Part shown: positions 1-9,438 of the stretch, one piece after another
How positions within the stretch are numbered: position 1 is the first letter of the stretch
Layout: every line of letters starts with the position of its first letter
NCBI GenBank assembly: GCA_028456385.1
Contig: JALNQF010000924.1
Span: 1 to 10,905, forward strand
DNA from: Ophiosphaerella korrae
Taxonomy: Eukaryota; Ascomycota; Dothideomycetes; Pleosporales; Phaeosphaeriaceae
Reading direction: 5' to 3'
DNA length: 10,905 nucleotides
Notes under the pieces: model-generated
What the model was told of the DNA's origin: nothing
Databases searched by the model: none
The model's input: only the letters and a program-made list of their open reading frames with translations
Position numbers and translations under genes: made by a program

Positions 1-378
1 ATTAAATTTAGGCTTTTATACTAGGATTTAAACTAATTATAGCTAATAAGTTTATACTAGTAATAGTAAGTCCTATCTATATTATTCTTATACTTACCTA
101 CTTTACTTTCTAAATACTAGCTCTATTAGTACTAGTTTATCTAATACTCTTTTAGGTTACTCTTTAGTATTAGGTAAAGCTTACTCTTCCTTTTATCTAA
201 CTATAAAATCTTTAGCTTCTAGCTCTAAATTTTCTAAGATATCTATTAGTTCTTACTAGCTTTACTAGTAGAATTCTACTACTCTTACTCTTAGAGTATA
301 GTTTCTAAACTTTATACTATCTAGGTTAGTAAGCTAGTACTATCTAGAGAGATATAACTAGACAACTTAATAAAAGCC
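1..378 (-). pseudogene. Element A integrase C-terminal module and tail (broken)
   Basis: Downstream of the integrase core on the minus strand the same frame continues to the window edge. At 361-378 it reads GFY*VV, which resembles the GPY/F-type module near the C-terminus of many Ty3/gypsy integrases. It is followed by a stretch reading LTNLDSIKF, similar to the 'ELDG' segment that usually follows, and then an acidic, Gln-rich-type tail. In-frame TAA/TAG codons are frequent and fit former Gln codons. This region would help position integrase on target chromatin. No chromodomain could be recognised. The true C-terminus, polypurine tract and 3' LTR must lie to the left of base 1. The GPY/F call is an inference from a short match. 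Confidence 0.5.
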
Positions 379-1320
379 CTTCTACTAAAGTTAGAGTTTT
401 TACTATCTAGATTTATTCTAGTTACTAAATAAGTCTTAGATAAGTACTAATATTATTTTAGGTATATCTTTTATACGTAATACCTTTTTAGTATTAAACT
501 ATTCTTTACTTTCTTCTTTTAGCCTAATTATATAATCTATAGCTTCTTAGAGTCTATTATTATATTTATTAAACTACTAAGCTTATAATACTAAGAGTAT
601 AGTAGTATTATAAACTTCTAACTATAAGAGGGTTTACTATATAGAAACGTAGAATTTAATAGGTAAGACTTGTTCTTAGCTATATATAAGGTATATTAGT
701 ATCTCTTTAGTACTACGTTTTACTATAACTTTATCTACTTATAGCGCGTAGAGTAAATTATCTACCTAATTACCTTTAATCTTTTAGAGAGTAGCTACTA
801 ACTCTTTATAGCCTCTTTTAATTATTCTTTAGCTTTAAAAGTAATAGGTACTTCTAATAACTCTTTAAGTACTATATAAGTAAGTAAAGTTAGTAACTAG
901 TTCTTTATTTTCTAGTCCTCTATCTACTATTATTTTAAATAGTACTCTCTATCTTAAGAATATATTTTATATTAAGAACTTTATAATAGCTTCTAATATA
1001 TTAACTCTAAGAGCTTTAGCCTCTATATATAAGCTTATAAAGTCTTAATATATAATTATATATCTTTTACTTTCTTTACTATTAAGTATATAAACTATAT
1101 CTAGTATAATCTATCTTTATAGGACTTTAGGTCTCTAATTTAGGTGTAGCTTTTCTTTTACTATCTAAGGTAAATAAAATTAATATTCTTAGTAAGATTT
1201 TATATAGGTTTCTATATCTTTAAATATATTTAGCTAAAAATATTACGTCTAAATCTTTTACTATATTCCTTTTTAGCCTTAGTATCTACTTTTATTATAT
1301 AGTACCTTTAGAATCTCTAG
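379..1320 (-). pseudogene. Element A integrase, zinc finger and DDE core (broken)
   Basis: Integrase would insert the cDNA copy into host DNA. In minus-strand order, the zinc finger appears at 1276-1302 as LYNKSRY*G (a His-His half in which His is now Tyr or stop) and at 1183-1194 as Y*EY, where a CxxC pair has become Tyr-Tyr. The catalytic core follows: first Asp at 1099-1101 within LDIVYI, second Asp at 922-924 within IIVDRGLENK, and the third acid position at 817-819 within RIIKRGYK, where Lys (AAA) replaces the expected Glu. The second and third positions are 35 codons apart, the spacing expected for DD35E integrases. The Glu to Lys change is explained by RIP of TG at the codon junction. 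At 379-560 the frame continues toward the C-terminal module. Many in-frame TAA/TAG codons make it non-functional. Confidence 0.85.
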
Positions 1321-1680
1321 CTACTCTTTTTTTTTATCTACTACTCTTTTTAGTAAGTACTATTTAGAGCCTTTAGCCTATAAGAGTCCTTATATAACTT
1401 TATACTTTTATGTATTTCTATAGAGCTTTTAGGTGTCTATTCTACTTATTCTAGCTAAGGTTTATAGTATTACTAGCTATTTTATAATATTACGTAGAAA
1501 AGGCGTTTCTAGAGTATCTAGTATACTTAGGTCTATTTCTATCTTTAAGTATATAAATTCTAGGTCCTAAGGGCTTATCTATAGTAAGATAAGAGTTATA
1601 GACCTTAGATAGTAGTCTATAAATTCTTTTACGTCTTCTTTAAGCTTTTTTAGTAGCTACTATCCTAGTAGCTCTAGTTA

Positions 1681-2110
1681 CCTTAAGAGAGTATCTACTA
1701 CTACGTTCTTTTTCTCAGCTACGTACTTTATATTAAATTCTTATATATTTAGAAGAGTAAGCTATCTTATAATTAGAGCTCTTAAGAGGTTACTAGCGCT
1801 TTAATTAAGTTAATCTATAAATATATAGGCGTCTATTTCTACTATAAAATAAACTCTATAGATCTATAAGTAGAATTTTTTAAGTACTAGTAGTATAGCT
1901 TTATACTTATATTTTCTAGAATCCTAGTTATACTCTAAAAGTAACTATACTCCTAATTTATAGCGTACTATATTCTAATAGCTTTTTAGGTTTTCTTACT
2001 AAAGTACTACGCTCTAACCTTTTTTACTTCTATTAACTAATATAATAATTAGTTTAATAGGCTTACTATAGTCTATAGAAACTAATACTAGTATACTAGT
2101 TAGTTAGGTT
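1681..2110 (-). pseudogene. Element A RNase H (broken)
   Basis: RNase H degrades the RNA strand during reverse transcription. It follows the RT thumb in the same frame. The block reading SIDYSKPIKL leads into LVNRSKKG*SVVL at about 2005-2040; the Asn at 2032-2034 sits where gypsy RNase H has its first catalytic Asp. Next come ENLKSY and YKAILLVLKKFYL, the usual 'ENLRHP...E.KAVLLALKKF' layout. VEIDAYIF follows, with Asp at 1831-1833 retained, and the domain ends in KYVAEKKNVVVDTLLR at 1681-1728 with the final Asp at 1693-1695 retained. Trp and Gln positions are stops. Between 1321 and 1680 an in-frame linker to integrase contains RRVVD-like residues (KRVVDKKKE) before the zinc finger, as is typical of this lineage. 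Confidence 0.82.
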
Positions 2111-3060
2111 TTTAATTTATCTATAGTAAGAGAAGCTTCTTAACTCTATTTAAATTCCTTGTTCTTTTTTAGTAGCTTAAATAGTAGTGTTGCTATCTTA
2201 GTAAAACTTTTAATCTAGATTCTATAGTATATACAAAAGTTAATAAATATTTAGACTTCTCTTAGAGATCTATAGGCTAGCTATTTAATTATCTTTTAAA
2301 CCTTCTTATTAGCTAAGTACTAGCCCTCTTTATCTACTATATACTCTATAATCTCTATAGAGTTATAGTACTAATCTAATTTAAGACCTAAGGTAGTAGT
2401 ACTAGCCCTCTTAAGGTTACGTAAAACTTTATCTATATTAATAATATATTTACTAATAAACCTTTAGATTCTAGGTTCTAGTAAGTCTAAGTTATAGTCT
2501 ATTTTTAGGCCTTTTACTACAATATTATCTATATATAATATATAGCTAGTTAGAATTAATTTTTATAAGATTTTAGTTACTACTTATATAAACTTAGTAA
2601 TAGAGTTTATAGTACTTATAAGTAGAGTATATTACTATACTAGTTTATAAGTTAGTGTATAAAATACTATAAGTAGTCTAGAGTCTTAATAGAGCTCTAC
2701 TTAATTATATCTAGAGAAGAAGTCTATTAAGGATATAACGTAGCAACCTATAAATTCCTCTAAGAATTTATCTAGGTTTAGAGGTAAGTTAGCGTCTCTA
2801 ATAGTTATACTATTAGTACGCTAGGTATTATTAATAAGTTAGTATCCTTAGTCCTTTTTCTTTACTAAGAACTAAAAGTTACTATATAAGCTTTTACTTA
2901 ATTTAAAGACCTTTTAGTCTAACTATTTTTAAATTATCTTATTAACTACTTCTCTTTGTTTATAAAGTATAAAGAAGCTATCTTCTTTTTAGGCCTTATA
3001 GAGTACTATATTAATTTAAACTAGTAAGATAATATTAAAGTAGATATAGCCTAATTCTAT
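2111..3060 (-). pseudogene. Element A reverse transcriptase (broken)
   Basis: This is the RNA-dependent DNA polymerase of the element. Recognisable blocks in minus-strand order are FLVKKKD*GY*LINN at 2827-2880, ITIRDANLPLNLDKFLEEF at about 2755-2810, VISLIDFFSRYN around 2704-2740 (the usual SLIDFFSGYDQ block), SYILYIDNIVVKG around 2506-2545, and thumb-region LREV and INFCIYYRI segments at about 2215-2270. The catalytic YxDD box is at 2521-2535 and reads YIDNI: the second Asp (2524-2526) is now Asn, because a TG across the two Asp codons became TA. Frequent TAA/TAG replace Gln and Trp codons. Gypsy family assignment rests on the LIDFFSxYD and YIDD-VVKG context. It is non-functional. The N-terminal limit near 3060 is approximate. 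Confidence 0.88.
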
Positions 3061-3789
3061 AAAGTTAAAGCTTAACGTAGCTTCTTAATATAGAAAAACT
3101 TTAATTAGTATGTTTTTTTCTCTTAGCTATAGCTAGTTAGTAATCTTTATTTTTACTAGCTATTTTTCTATAACCTAAGTACCTATAGAAAAGAGAGTAG
3201 TCCTATTAGTAATATATTATTAGAATTGTCTCTAGCTTTAGTTATAATTTACTAGCTACCTAAGTTCTACTCTTACTTTCTAGTCTAATTAACTCTCTAC
3301 CTAGTAAGGCTATACTAAAGAGTTATAAACTAGCTATACTTTTTTACCTTTTAACTTATATATAGTATTTAGCTTAAATTGTAGTTCTATCTTTAATAAG
3401 CTTTTAAGTATTTATTTTCTTTTTTCTACTTATTTTTATATCCTTATAAGGTCTTTTAAAATTTCTAAGATACTTTTATCTAAAGAAATACTAGCTTGTT
3501 TTATTATTATTAGATTTACTTATAGATTATTTTATAATTCCTAGTATAGATACTAGGTACTACTAATAGTTCTTTAGGCGTCTCTTTCTTATTTCTCTAT
3601 TTTCTAGGTATCTATTAATAGAACTCTACTCCTAGTAGTAAGGTTCTTTACTAGTTTTTCTATTATTATTATATTTATCTATCTTATACTTCCTATTCTA
3701 TTAAATATTACTATAAACTTTATAAAAGTATTTTAATTTTTTAACTAAACCTTATAGTATATTTAGCTATTATTTTCTTATATAAAAGA

Positions 3790-4060
3790 GTATCGACAAT
3801 TTATTATAAATAAGTTTCTAAAGATTATTAGGTAAGAAAGACCTCTTATAATAAAGAAGTTAGACTAAACTTTAATACTTTTAATAATAACTAGCACGCC
3901 CTATATAATCTTTTTAAAGGACTCCTTTACTCTATTTATAGTAACTAGCTATACTCTAGCTATTTCTTTAGGTATAGAAGTTATACTTAAGCTAGTAGCT
4001 AGAGCTATTTTAAGGTAGATTATATTAAGTTCTACTCCTAAGTTAAGTAGGGCTAGTAGT
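3790..4060 (-). pseudogene. Element A aspartic protease (broken)
   Basis: Retroviral-type aspartic protease would cut Gag-Pol into mature proteins. On the minus strand the block RLLALLNLGVELNII at about 4018-4062 matches the active-site region of Ty3/gypsy proteases (hydrophobic-hydrophobic-Asp-x-Gly-x-Glu-hydrophobic-Asn). The catalytic Asp position, 4042-4044, is Asn (AAC) and follows a codon ending in T, so RIP of TG explains it. A second conserved block, GLSYLIIFRNLF at about 3810-3846, corresponds to the 'YPIILGNPFL' segment near the end of this protease class. It lies in the same frame as RT and Gag, with two in-frame TAG codons in between. A CRAY stretch near 4240 upstream could be a former Cys pair but is too short to call a zinc knuckle. 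Confidence 0.78.
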
Positions 4061-4399
4061 CTAGTTCTATAGACCTAGATTATTACTTTTAGGTATTCTT
4101 TTCTAAGTTTTTTAATCCTACTAGGTTAGTTATATTCTAGGTACTTTCTTACTATATTTATATTAGCTACAAAACTAGTAAGGCGTATAGGTATAATAGA
4201 GAGTACTTTAGTAGAGGAGCCTAAGAGTTTATAGGCTCTACACCTAACAATTTTCTTATTTATAGCTTCTACTATTACTTAGTTAAGAATATTAGTATTT
4301 ATTACGTATAAGTATAGGCTATTCTAAGATAGAGCTACTAGTAGTCTCTTAGGGCTCTAAAGCGTCTCTCTTAAGTCTTTAGTTATACTTACTATTACT

Positions 4400-7030
4400 C
4401 TTATATTTATAAACTCCTCTAACTTATCTACTATAAAAGTAGGCTTTATAAGCTTCTTAAGAAGGTCTAGTATATTAGCTAAGAGTATTTATATAGGTAG
4501 AGATACTAGCGCTTCTATAACTTTTTATATTACTTCTTTAGTATTTAGTTCTAGAGTATTAATCTACTTAAGCTTTTTTACGTAGTTCTTTTATTTATCT
4601 ATTTTTTTAAGAGGTTATTCTAGATCTATTTCTATTTCTATATTATTAAATTAGGTCTACTTAGATTTAAAGAATTTAGCTTCTTTTTTGTAATTGTTTT
4701 GTATAGCTAGAATAAGTACTAAGAGCTCTTAGGTCCTAAACCTTACTATAGTAATGTATATAGTTTTAGTAATATCTTCTTCTACTAGATCTTCTTTTAT
4801 TTTTAGTTACTATATCTAGAATCTATTATATTCTTCTACGCTTACTATTCTATCTTCTTCTAAATTGTCTATTATACCCCTAAGTAAGTTTATTACTACT
4901 ATTATCTAAGGCTATACTAGCTATTATATTATAGGGTTTAGCGTTACCTAAGGGTCTATTTCTCTATACTTTAGGTCTCGTATTCTCTACTAGATATACT
5001 AGATTATTATATTATTCTAGTTACCTCTTACTCTAATCTATTTAATAAACCTTTAGTAAGTTTACTCTATACTTTATTAGTATCTTCTAGTTTCTAGATT
5101 AAACTAAATCTATCTATTAAGTATTAAAGCTTTTCTTTCTTTATAGTTATTAATATAGTAATTTAGGTTTTTATACTTAATATAACTATAAAAGTCTAAA
5201 CTTATACTTACTACGTTATTCTAATACTAAGGTCTTGTATTATTTTAAAATAGTAGTAGAAAGTTCTTTTAAAATTATAGCCTTATTATAAAAGGCGTTA
5301 CTAACTATAGGTTTACTATAGCCTAAAGAGTCTATAGATACTTATCTACTTTAATTTATCTTTTTATAACTAAGTATACTTCTAGTAGCTAAATAAGTTC
5401 TTAGGCTCTAGCGTTTAGGTTATTTATAGCTATAAAGGTAATTACTTAGAGTTTTATTATTTTAAAGTATTTTATAAGATTATTAACTTCTAATTATATA
5501 ACTTCTATTCTTAGAGGTATTTAGACTCCTCTCTATCCTTAAGTCTAGTTATAAGAGTTAGGTATAGGCTTTATATTAAGAGGCCTAAATATTCTTTTAA
5601 GTATTATATATAGCTATTTCCTATAGCTTATAAGCTTTAGTGTACTTGTAGTTCTTTTAAAGGCTAGGTTAAAACGTTCTACTTATAAGTCTCTTTATAC
5701 TAGCTAGTTAAAGTACTTCTAGATTATTTAAAAGTTAAAGTCTTCTACATTTTTATTACTTAGGTTATATTTATTAAAGACTTTTTATAGGTAGTACTTA
5801 TTAAGTCTTTTTACTAAGTAGTATCTCTTTATAGCCTCTATAATTGTTCTTACTCTCTAGTACCTTATAAACTAAGGGCTAAAGTTATTAAAGTAGTCTT
5901 AGAGAGAGAGGTTATCTATAGGTAGGTATTACTATAGCTAGGTTTAGAGTACTTCTTCTATCTCTTTTTATTGTTCCTTATTAGATCTTTAGAACCTATT
6001 TCTTATTACTTCTCTAACCTTCGCCTAATCTTTAGCTTTCTTTACTTCTACGAACTTAGTTATACTTTATTTAATAATATCTTTTCTTATCTTATTACTA
6101 AACGTAATAACGTTATAGATCTAGTCTCTAATAAGCTATTTATAAAAGATTACTTATTCTTTAATACTATCTAGAAACTCTATTATATTAGTACTAGTAA
6201 ACTTAAACTTCTTATCTATAAATAGGTTTTGTTTACTAATATATACTCTACTACTTTATTCTACTATTATTTTAATAGCTACTATAAGCTAGCTAAATAT
6301 CTCTAAAGATATCTTAATTATTATTTAGAGTGTATTTAGGATAGTTGAGCTATTATCTATTATTAGTATACTAATTCTTTTAGGTGTATCTTATAGTCCT
6401 TTAGGTATTAGGTTTAAGAGTCCTAAGTTATATAAGGAAGTTCTTAGCTAGTAAAGAGATAGCCTTAGTATAGTCTCTTTATTAGATAATAGGTTAGATC
6501 TTATAGCTTAAGATTACCTTATAATGTTTTTTCTTTTACTTCTCTTTTTATACGTTATTTGTCTATAATTATAGTATACTACTTACTACTACTAGGCTAT
6601 TTCTTCTTACTATACTACTTATTATTCTATTCTATCCTTACTATTTTTTTACTAGTTGTTTTTCTATTTTAATATTCTTATTGTCTATACTTCTACTAGC
6701 TATTTATTAGGTGCCTAAGGGCTTATTAAGAGCTTTTCTAATATTTCCTATTAGCCTCTTTATTTTTAGCTAGTTGTACTACTTACCTTTTATACTACCT
6801 ATAGCCTCTTAGGTCTTAAGCTCTATATATTTATAGTATATTCTTGTTTTTATACTTATACTTATACTATACCTATTCTTATATAAAATAAGTTAGCTTA
6901 TCCTTAGTTTTATATATGTGCCTATTCCTATGCCTATTCCTATACCTATTCCTATACCTATTTCTATGCCTATTCTTGTGCCTATTCCTATACCTATTCT
7001 TATACCTATTCCTACACCTATTCCTATACC
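4400..7030 (-). pseudogene. Element A Gag-like region (broken)
   Basis: Upstream of the protease, in the same minus-strand frame, more than 2.5 kb reads as hydrophilic, protein-like sequence broken only by TAA/TAG codons. Segments such as RTIIEAIKRYYLVKRL (about 5800-5860), VERFNLAFKRTTS (about 5640-5690) and TKFVEVKKAKD (6025-6060) have normal amino-acid mix and no frameshift. Position upstream of protease makes it the structural capsid/nucleocapsid part, but I recognise no Gag domain by motif, so Gag is assigned by location. Runs of stops at 6540-6720 and 6900-7030 probably mark poly-Gln tracts. At the right end the frame passes through the 12-bp repeat. The start codon cannot be fixed because ATG is mostly converted to ATA. 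A plus-strand frame at 5971-6174 is an antisense shadow of this region. Confidence 0.62.
6921..7030 (-). repeat. 12-bp tandem repeat, Gln/Glu-type, in element A Gag
   Basis: Nine consecutive 12-bp units run from 6921 to 7028. On the plus strand each is CCTATT followed by a variable hexamer (CCTATG, CCTATA, TCTATG, CTTGTG, CTTATA or CCTACA). Read in the Gag frame on the minus strand, a unit gives stop-Val/Ala-stop-Glu, with the stops TAG or TAA. At 6975-6980 one unit keeps a CAA codon (Ala-Gln-Glu), which shows directly that the neighbouring stops were Gln codons. The source therefore carried a low-complexity Gln-Val/Ala-Gln-Glu repeat near the Gag N-terminus. A weaker, older-looking continuation is seen at 6850-6880. 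Confidence 0.85.
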
Positions 7031-7385
7031 TTACGTAATAGTGTGTAAGCTAGCGCTCCTAAGGCTAAAGTTATAGGTTTAAGTTTTACGTTAGTTACTA
7101 TTTATTATAGAGTTATGTGCCTAATATAAATCTAGGGCCTAAAAGCTTATTAGTCTTAAGGAACTTAGACTTTATTAGCTAAACTAGTTCTAAACGTTAT
7201 TTATACTCCTATAGATTATATCCTGCGACCTAAGAGCTTATTAGCTACTCTCTTTTTTCTTCTCTTCCTTAATAGTTTACCTCCTTATAAGCCCTTAGTA
7301 CTCGTGTTTCTTTAGTAACTACCTACCCCCTTTTTACTATTCTTTTCTTTATAATACTCTACTACAATATATAGTAACCTCTATC
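7031..7385. other. Junction between elements A and B
   Basis: This 355-base stretch separates the truncated integrase of element B (ends near 7390) from the Gag repeat of element A. On the minus strand it stays in the frame of both elements and is moderately protein-like on the left (LALGALAYTLLRKV at about 7033-7074). It is less so toward 7385. It contains TTTTTACTATTC and a C-rich run, ACCTACCCCC (7320-7330), which on the minus strand gives AAAAAGGGGG, a purine-rich stretch reminiscent of a polypurine tract. The stretch could be the start of Gag, a leader, or a RIP-erased LTR of element A. I cannot distinguish these: no paired LTR copy, TG...CA ends or target duplication is visible. Confidence 0.4.
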
Positions 7386-7800
7386 CTACTTTTTTTTTAT
7401 ATAGTCTAAAGTATAAGTACTTTATAAGCTTATTTACTATTATTAGAATTCTATTATACTTAACTCCTAATATTAGATCTCTAGACTTTAGTAGTTTTGT
7501 AATAAAGTTTATTGTAATAACTCTCTATAGTTATTCTAGTATCTTAACTAGTTATAGTATCTTATATAGTACGTATCTATTATACTTATTTCTATAGTAT
7601 TCTATATAATCTTGTAGTACTTTAGTTACTAGTTGTCTTACCTTTAGGATATAGTAGTCCCTTAGGAGTTTATCTAATATTTTATCGATACCTTAGTATC
7701 TATATACTAGTAGTTTATAGAATTATTGTATAAACTCTTTCTATATTTTCTTTAGAATATATATTCTTCTATAAGCTTCTATAATTCCTTCTTAAATCTT
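7386..7800 (-). pseudogene. Element B integrase, N-terminal part only (broken)
   Basis: The zinc-finger part is visible as LLVYRY*GIDK at about 7684-7710 and DYIEYY at 7594-7611. The His and Cys ligand positions are now Tyr (CxxC has become Tyr-x-x-Tyr at 7597-7608). The start of the catalytic core follows: VITINFI at about 7501-7521, where the first catalytic Asp is expected but Asn is found (7507-7509), and KYNRILIIVNKLIKYLYF at about 7405-7458, which matches the 'YDSILVVVDRLTKMAHF' block. After the tyrosine-lysine-rich YKKK the similarity ends at about 7390, next to nine T residues (7390-7398). The second Asp and the Glu of the active site, and the C-terminal domain, are absent from the window. 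Confidence 0.82.
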
Positions 7801-7980
7801 AAGCTTTATTATTTCTTTAAGAGCTTTTCTTATTTTTTCCTAAATCTATTTATTAAGTTTACTACTCTTTCTTTTAAGTATTATAGCTATTTTAGGTATA
7901 TTTAGGACTAGGTATCTTTTCTTATTCTTAACTAGAACTATACTAGTAGTATTTACTTCTTCTTATAAGTCTAGTCTTCT

Positions 7981-8340
7981 ACTTAAGGTATCTATAAATT
8001 AGTTATCTTTACCTTTAGTATATATTATTTCTATATTAAATATTAATAGAAACTCCTACTATCTTATATAGCGTTATAATAAATCTTTATTTATTATAAA
8101 TCTTATAAGATTTTTATAGTCTATATAGACTTTTATTTTATACTTTACTCTTTATAAGTATACTCTCTATTACTTAAATACTTTATAGATTACTAGTATT
8201 TCTTTGTTGTAGATTAGGTAGTTAAGCTTTACTAGCTTTATTTTCTTAGAAAAGTGTTTAACTAAATATTCTTATTTAGTCCTTAGGTCTTCTTGTATTA
8301 GTGCTATTCTGTAGACTAAGTTAGACGCGTCTATTTTTAC
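7981..8340 (-). pseudogene. Element B RNase H (broken)
   Basis: RNase H domain in frame with RT. In minus-strand order: IDASNLVYRIALIQ at about 8293-8335 with the first catalytic Asp intact at 8329-8331; FSKKIKL and NYLIYNKEILVIYKVFK** at about 8180-8250, where the double stop replaces the usual His/Trp position; KVYIDYKNL at 8107-8136, with Asp at 8119-8121 intact and Tyr where His is normal; and the closing block IYTKGKDN*FIDTLSR at about 7981-8025 with Asp at 7990-7992 intact. The retained acids are each preceded by a codon ending in A. About six in-frame stops prevent function. A short linker (7801-7980) leads to the integrase zinc finger without a frameshift. Confidence 0.87.
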
Positions 8341-9180
8341 TATTACTAGTAGGTCTAGGTTATATATTCTAATAACTAGGTTCTCTATAAACTTTCTTTT
8401 AATTTTATTAAATACTTTATTATATTCTTTTATCTATTTAAATAGTAAATCTTTCTTTATAAGTTTTATTATAAGTTCTATATTTTTAGACTATCTTACT
8501 ATTAACTTTCTATAAAAGTTTACTAACCTATAAAATTATTATACCTCTTTTAGGTTCTTTAGTATTAGCTATTTATTAATTAATTTAATCTTTTCTAGAT
8601 TAATCTTTATTTTTCCTAGTTTAATAATAAATCTAAGGAAATCTATTTCTTTTATATAGAATTTACACTTCTTTATTTTAAAAAATAATTTACTTCCTAC
8701 TAGCCTTTCTAGTACTTTGTATATTTATTGTATATATTCCTCCTCTATTTCTAAGAATATAAAGATATCGTCTAGGTATATAAATATAAATATATCTAAG
8801 TACTCTCTTAGTACTATATTAATTCTTTCCTAGAATACTACTAGTGTATTCGAAAGTCTAAATAGTATAACTAGGTATTTGTATAGTCTATACTACGCTC
8901 TAAATATAGTTTTCTATTTATCTCCTTTCTTAATCCTTATCTAATAATATATATTCTAGATATCTAGTTTTATAAAGATTTACACTTTCTATAGCTTGTC
9001 TTATATCTTATCTATACGTAGTAAGAGATATTAGTTCTTATTTATAATTACGTTTGTTTTTCTAAAGTCTATATAAGGTTATTTTTTATTTATTTCTTTC
9101 TTATCTACAAATATAAGTCTATATACTACTAAAGATTTAGATTCTTATATCTATTCTTTCTTAATAGCGTTCTATATAAA
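8341..9180 (-). pseudogene. Element B reverse transcriptase (broken)
   Basis: Reverse transcriptase of a Ty3/gypsy element. Blocks in order on the minus strand: LIFVDKKEINKK*PYIDFR at 9061-9117 (the 'LFVKKKDG.LR.CVDYR' block), FIKLDI*NIYY*IRIKKGD at about 8930-8990, the block LFRLSNTLVVF* at 8830-8865 (usually 'PFGLSNAPATFQ'), and the catalytic YLDDIFIF at 8755-8778 with both Asp codons intact (YLDD is 8767-8778). Then come KKCKFYIKEIDFLRFII at about 8630-8680 and the thumb block LKEV**FYRLVNFYRKL at about 8490-8545. Unlike element A, the two catalytic Asp codons survived, because neither followed a T. Stops at Gln/Trp positions still inactivate it. Confidence 0.9.
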
Positions 9181-9438
9181 TACTTATTTAATCTTAAATT
9201 CTTCTTCTATTTTCTTATATACTAGGCTTTATCTTACGTTCTTTCCTTCTTCTAGTTTTATTGCTAAGTCCTATAGTTAATATTCTAGAAGGTAGTTATT
9301 TAGTTTAGTAAGTTATTTTTCTTACTTCTTATATTCTTCTAGGAACTATCCTTTATATGTAGTTATATTAGCTTTTAATATATCTTTCTTAGAATAATTA
9401 ATTTTCTCTATTCTCTAATTAATCTTTAGGTTAGCTAG

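Larger units (their letters stand above)
1..7385 (-). mobile_element. Degenerate Ty3/gypsy retrotransposon A, near full-length Gag-Pol
   Basis: Reading the minus strand from right to left gives Gag-like region, protease, reverse transcriptase, RNase H and integrase, which is the Ty3/gypsy order. All diagnostic motifs (Gln/Glu repeat 6921-7030, protease 4018-4050, RT YIDN 2521-2535, RNase H 1693-2034, integrase 817-1302, C-terminal module near 361-378) fall in the same frame, so the source probably encoded one fused Gag-Pol polyprotein. Interrupting codons are TAA or TAG of the type RIP makes from Gln or Trp. The frame is still coding-like at base 1, so the 3' end and 3' LTR are outside. The 5' boundary is uncertain: coding character is clear to about 7030 and plausible to 7200, and no 5' LTR, tRNA primer site or target duplication could be recognised. 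The copy cannot make protein or transpose by itself. Stretches 3060-3790 and 4060-4400 are in-frame linkers without a motif I can name. Confidence 0.88.

Noticed and set aside
361..383. Similarity between GACAACTTAATAAA at 361 and GATAACTTAATAAAG near 10845 as possible terminal direct repeats
   Set aside because: The match is short and AT-rich, and the first copy lies inside the integrase C-terminal coding frame, so chance is the simplest explanation.
5971..6174. A 67-codon plus-strand open frame, hydrophobic and membrane-like
   Set aside because: It starts at TTG rather than ATG and lies antisense to the in-frame Gag region of element A, which reads as hydrophilic protein across this stretch. 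Its Phe/Leu/Ile/Tyr-rich content is what the complement of Lys/Glu-rich AT-rich coding gives.
6540..6720. Clusters of in-frame stops as the true end of the element A frame
   Set aside because: The same frame resumes with protein-like sequence on both sides, and the stop runs look like poly-Gln codons (CAG/CAA) converted by RIP, as shown directly in the nearby 12-bp repeat.
7320..7333. Definite polypurine tract and LTR start for element B or A
   Set aside because: The purine run is suggestive, but no paired LTR, terminal TG...CA (or RIP-changed form) or target duplication could be matched to it, so it is kept only as a possibility.
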